Assembly: GCA_024399835.1 (NCBI GenBank)
Contig: JAKSNK010000008.1
Coordinates: 1-64,000, forward strand
Direction of reading: 5' to 3'
Length of the DNA: 64,000 bases
Origin: Paludibacteraceae bacterium
GTDB taxonomy: Bacteria; Bacteroidota; Bacteroidia; Bacteroidales; Paludibacteraceae
How positions within the stretch are numbered: position 1 is the first letter of the stretch; every line of letters starts with the position of its first letter. The notes under the pieces are model-generated. The model saw nothing but the letters and a program-made list of their open reading frames with translations, ran no database searches and was not told the DNA's origin. The translations under genes and the position numbers were made by a program. Below are positions 61,614 to 64,000 of this stretch, one piece after another.

Positions 61614-61645
61614 TTTGCATAAATGCAAATAATTCTGTATCTTTG
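61614..61645 (+). promoter_or_regulatory. nadB promoter
   Basis: TTTG (61614-61617), 20 bp, TATCTTTG (61638-61645), 28 bases before ATG 61674. Confidence 0.7.
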
Positions 61646-61673
61646 CATGTTGTTATGAAACATAATACTTGAA

Positions 61674-63275
61674 ATGACCAAAAAGTATGATTTTCTCATT
61701 ATCGGTGGAGGCGTAGCAGGTATGAGTTTTGCACTCAAAGTAGCGCGCACCCAAAAATACAAGATTGCCCTCTGCTGCAAGACAACCTTGGATGAAGCAA
61801 ATACGGCAAAAGCCCAAGGCGGTATAGCCAGTGTTACAAATTTATTGGTGGATGACTTTGAAAAGCATATCCACGACACGATGGTGGCAGGCGACTGGAT
61901 TAGCGATCCGGCAGCCGTGGAACAGGTGGTGCGCAATGCACCGAAGCAGATAATGGAGCTGGTCAATTGGGGCGTTAATTTCGACAAGAAGGAGGACGGC
62001 TTGTTTGACTTGCACAGGGAGGGGGGGCATAGTGAGTTCCGTATCCTGCACCATGCCGATGATACCGGCGCGGAAATACAGCGTGGGCTGATGGAGGCAG
62101 TACGGAACAATCCGTATATTGATGTGCTGGAAAATCATTTTGCGGTAGAGATTATTACCCAACACCACTTGGGTGTGCGTGTTACACGCCGTACGCCCGA
62201 TATCGAGTGCTACGGGGCTTATATTCTGAATCCCGACACGAAAAAGATAGATACCTATTTGAGTCGCATCACGCTGATGGCTACGGGCGGGACGGGGGCT
62301 ATTTATGCCACTACCACCAATCCTGATATAGCCACCGGCGACGGTATCGCCATGGTTTATCGTGCCAAGGGACAAGTGCAGGGCATGGAGTTCGTACAGT
62401 TCCACCCAACGGCATTGTTCCACCCTGGAGAGACACATCCTGCCTACCTGATTACTGAAGCAATGCGCGGATACGGAGGTATTTTGCGTTTGCCCAACGG
62501 GGAAGAGTTTATGCAAAAGTACGACGAGCGGTTGAGTTTGGCTCCTCGTGATATTGTGGCACGGGCTATTGACAATGAAATGAAGATTCATGGCTTGGAT
62601 CATGTTTGTCTGGATGTTACCCACAAGGATGCGGAAGAAACGAAACACCATTTCCCCAATATCTACCAAAAGTGCCTGTCCATCGGCATAGATATCACCA
62701 AGGAATATATCCCCGTTGCACCTTGCGCCCACTATATGTGCGGCGGTATTAAGGTCAATTTGGACGGAGAGAGTTCTATCCATCGTCTATATGCGGTAGG
62801 CGAATGCAGTTGCACGGGATTGCATGGCGGTAACCGGTTGGCAAGCAATAGTTTGATAGAGGCGGTGGTGTATGCGGATGCTGCGGCTAAACATAGTCTG
62901 AGTGTAATTGAGAATTATGATTTTCATCCCAATATACCCGATTGGAATGATGAGGGCACGATGTCCAACGAGGAAAAAGTGCTGATTAGTCAGGATATGC
63001 GTGAGGTCGGGCAGATTATGTCCACTTATGTGGGTATCGTGCGGAGCGATTTGCGCTTGCGCCGTGCGTGGGAACGGTTGGACTTGCTGTATGAGGAAAC
63101 GGAAGACTTGTTCAAACGGGTAAAAGCCACACGCGATATATGTGAACTGCGCAATATGATTAATGTGGGGTATCTGATTACTCGTCAGGCGTTGGAGCGC
63201 AAGGAGAGTCGCGGTTTGCACTATACGATTGATTATCCGAAGAATCCGAACAATAATACGCAGGAAGTGTGGTAA
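61674..63275 (+). CDS. nadB: L-aspartate oxidase
   Basis: 533-aa flavoenzyme that makes iminoaspartate from aspartate in de novo NAD synthesis. FAD-binding start DFLIIGGGVAGMSFALKVA, then KAQGGIASVT, the HREGGHSEFRILHHADDTG active-site region, MEFVQFHPTALFHP, CAHYMCGGIKVNLDG and GLHGGNRLASNSLIEAVVY. The pattern separates it from the related succinate dehydrogenase flavoprotein. Length is normal. It overlaps the next gene by one base (TAATG). nadA and nadC are not in view. Confidence 0.95.
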   Translation: MTKKYDFLIIGGGVAGMSFALKVARTQKYKIALCCKTTLDEANTAKAQGGIASVTNLLVDDFEKHIHDTMVAGDWISDPAAVEQVVRNAPKQIMELVNWGVNFDKKEDGLFDLHREGGHSEFRILHHADDTGAEIQRGLMEAVRNNPYIDVLENHFAVEIITQHHLGVRVTRRTPDIECYGAYILNPDTKKIDTYLSRITLMATGGTGAIYATTTNPDIATGDGIAMVYRAKGQVQGMEFVQFHPTALFHPGETHPAYLITEAMRGYGGILRLPNGEEFMQKYDERLSLAPRDIVARAIDNEMKIHGLDHVCLDVTHKDAEETKHHFPNIYQKCLSIGIDITKEYIPVAPCAHYMCGGIKVNLDGESSIHRLYAVGECSCTGLHGGNRLASNSLIEAVVYADAAAKHSLSVIENYDFHPNIPDWNDEGTMSNEEKVLISQDMREVGQIMSTYVGIVRSDLRLRRAWERLDLLYEETEDLFKRVKATRDICELRNMINVGYLITRQALERKESRGLHYTIDYPKNPNNNTQEVW

Positions 63276-64000
63276 TGAAAAAAGCAATCGTTTTGCATAG
63301 TGTAGTTCCTGTTCGTGCTGAAGCGCATGAGACGGCGGCACAAGAGACACAACTGCTGTTTGCAGAAACATGTACCGTGCTGGAGCAGATTGACCGATGG
63401 ATACGCGTAAAAAGTGACACCGACGGTCAAGAGGGGTGGGCGGATAGTAAGATGATTACATTGCTCAATCGTAACGAGTGGCAACAAGTGAAAGCCGCCT
63501 GCCGGATAGCGCGTGTCAAAATGCCGATGGCGTATGCTCTGAGTGTGAATAACGGTCAAACCGTTCCCCTTACGGCAGGAACGGTTTTGCCTGATTACAA
63601 AGATGGCAGGTTTGAATTGTTGGGAGCGCCGTTTCAGATTGACCCTGCTATGGTGGCAGAGCAACCTTTGGAAATGACGGAGCAGAATGTAATGAATGCG
63701 ATTCGCTTCTTTCTCAATATACCTTATTTATGGGGAGGCAAGAACGCTATGGGAATGGATTGCTCGGGATTTACGCAAGTTATTCATTCGCTGTTTGGGC
63801 ATTCTTTGCTGCGCAATGCGAGTGAACAGGCGCGTCAGGGGCGTATTGTCAAGAGTTTGCGGAACGCCCAAATAGGCGATTTGGCTTTCTTTGACCACGA
63901 AGACGGCAAGATTAGTCATGTGGGCTTGCTGTTGGATAACGGGCGCATCGTGCATTGTAGCGGTCGGGTAAAAGTGGAAAAGGTCGATGAACAGGGCATT
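63275..64000 (+). CDS. NlpC/P60 family cell-wall hydrolase (C-terminus beyond window)
   Basis: 242 codons visible from ATG 63275, no stop. The first 120 residues are two SH3-like beta domains (VVPVRAEAHETAAQETQLLF, then MPMAYALSVNNG). The NlpC/P60 domain has YLWGGKNAMGMDCSGFTQ with catalytic Cys163, then His215 in ISHVGLLLDNG and His227 in IVHCSG. It cleaves peptide stems of peptidoglycan, usually gamma-D-Glu bonds, probably after recognising L-Ala-gamma-D-Glu. The N-terminus (MKKAIVLHSVVPVRAEA) is not an obvious signal peptide, so the enzyme may be cytoplasmic and recycle muropeptides. Translationally coupled to nadB. Confidence 0.9.
   Translation, partial: MKKAIVLHSVVPVRAEAHETAAQETQLLFAETCTVLEQIDRWIRVKSDTDGQEGWADSKMITLLNRNEWQQVKAACRIARVKMPMAYALSVNNGQTVPLTAGTVLPDYKDGRFELLGAPFQIDPAMVAEQPLEMTEQNVMNAIRFFLNIPYLWGGKNAMGMDCSGFTQVIHSLFGHSLLRNASEQARQGRIVKSLRNAQIGDLAFFDHEDGKISHVGLLLDNGRIVHCSGRVKVEKVDEQGI

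Overview
The window is chromosomal DNA from a member of the Bacteroidota, most likely the order Bacteroidales. The evidence is many promoters of the form TTTG-N19/20-TAnnTTTG, a SusC/SusD glycan locus, a PorW-type type IX secretion (T9SS) lipoprotein, T9SS-type C-terminal domains, hexuronate genes uxaB/uxaA, a DUF5715 protein and a topoisomerase IV-type ParE. The species cannot be named from the sequence alone.

Layout. 1-11.1 kb is mostly housekeeping: acyl-CoA synthetase (-), parE and a small membrane protein (+), CPBP protease (-), tRNA-Pro(GGG), alpha-glucan phosphorylase (-), an RNase R-type nuclease without its N-terminal domains (+), an outer-membrane-like protein, an AraC regulator and tRNA-Pro(CGG). 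11.1-17.4 kb looks AT-richer and accessory, all on the minus strand. It holds a radical SAM/SPASM cluster with tiny ORFs, and a separate operon (attenuator-like leader, 495-aa unknown, broken small gene, metallophosphatase, a 153-aa FtsZ GTPase-domain-only protein, zinc-ribbon protein). 17.5-31.3 kb is a polysaccharide utilisation locus: a GH87-like enzyme faces away from a secreted glycan-locus protein, SusC, SusD, GH97 alpha-glucosidase and a large surface protein. I infer alpha-1,3-glucan or a similar alpha-glucan as substrate. 31.3-42.4 kb carries rmuC, small membrane genes, a split isomerase-like gene, and a packed operon lipoprotein-DUF5715-tsaB-porW-priA.

43.1-55.4 kb is one tightly spaced eight-gene operon of secreted surface proteins. 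Two successive modules have the order large head protein, about 320-aa repeat protein, about 265-aa protein with a T9SS C-terminal domain. At each junction the upstream protein ends with the first half of an InlB-like repeat and the downstream protein begins, after its own signal peptide, with the second half. This split-domain arrangement is the most unusual structure I see here. It may mean head-to-tail assembly of separately secreted subunits, or ordered fission of one ancestral giant adhesin.

55.5-64 kb returns to core metabolism: Ca/Na antiporter, ychF, uxaB-uxaA, comF, nadB and an NlpC/P60 hydrolase that runs off the end. A non-coding repeat with four 11-bp units and near-matching ends occurs three times (about 17.4, 42.7 and 56.6 kb). 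Several small genes in the 11-17 kb region appear frameshifted; decay, assembly error and recoding cannot be separated from the sequence alone.
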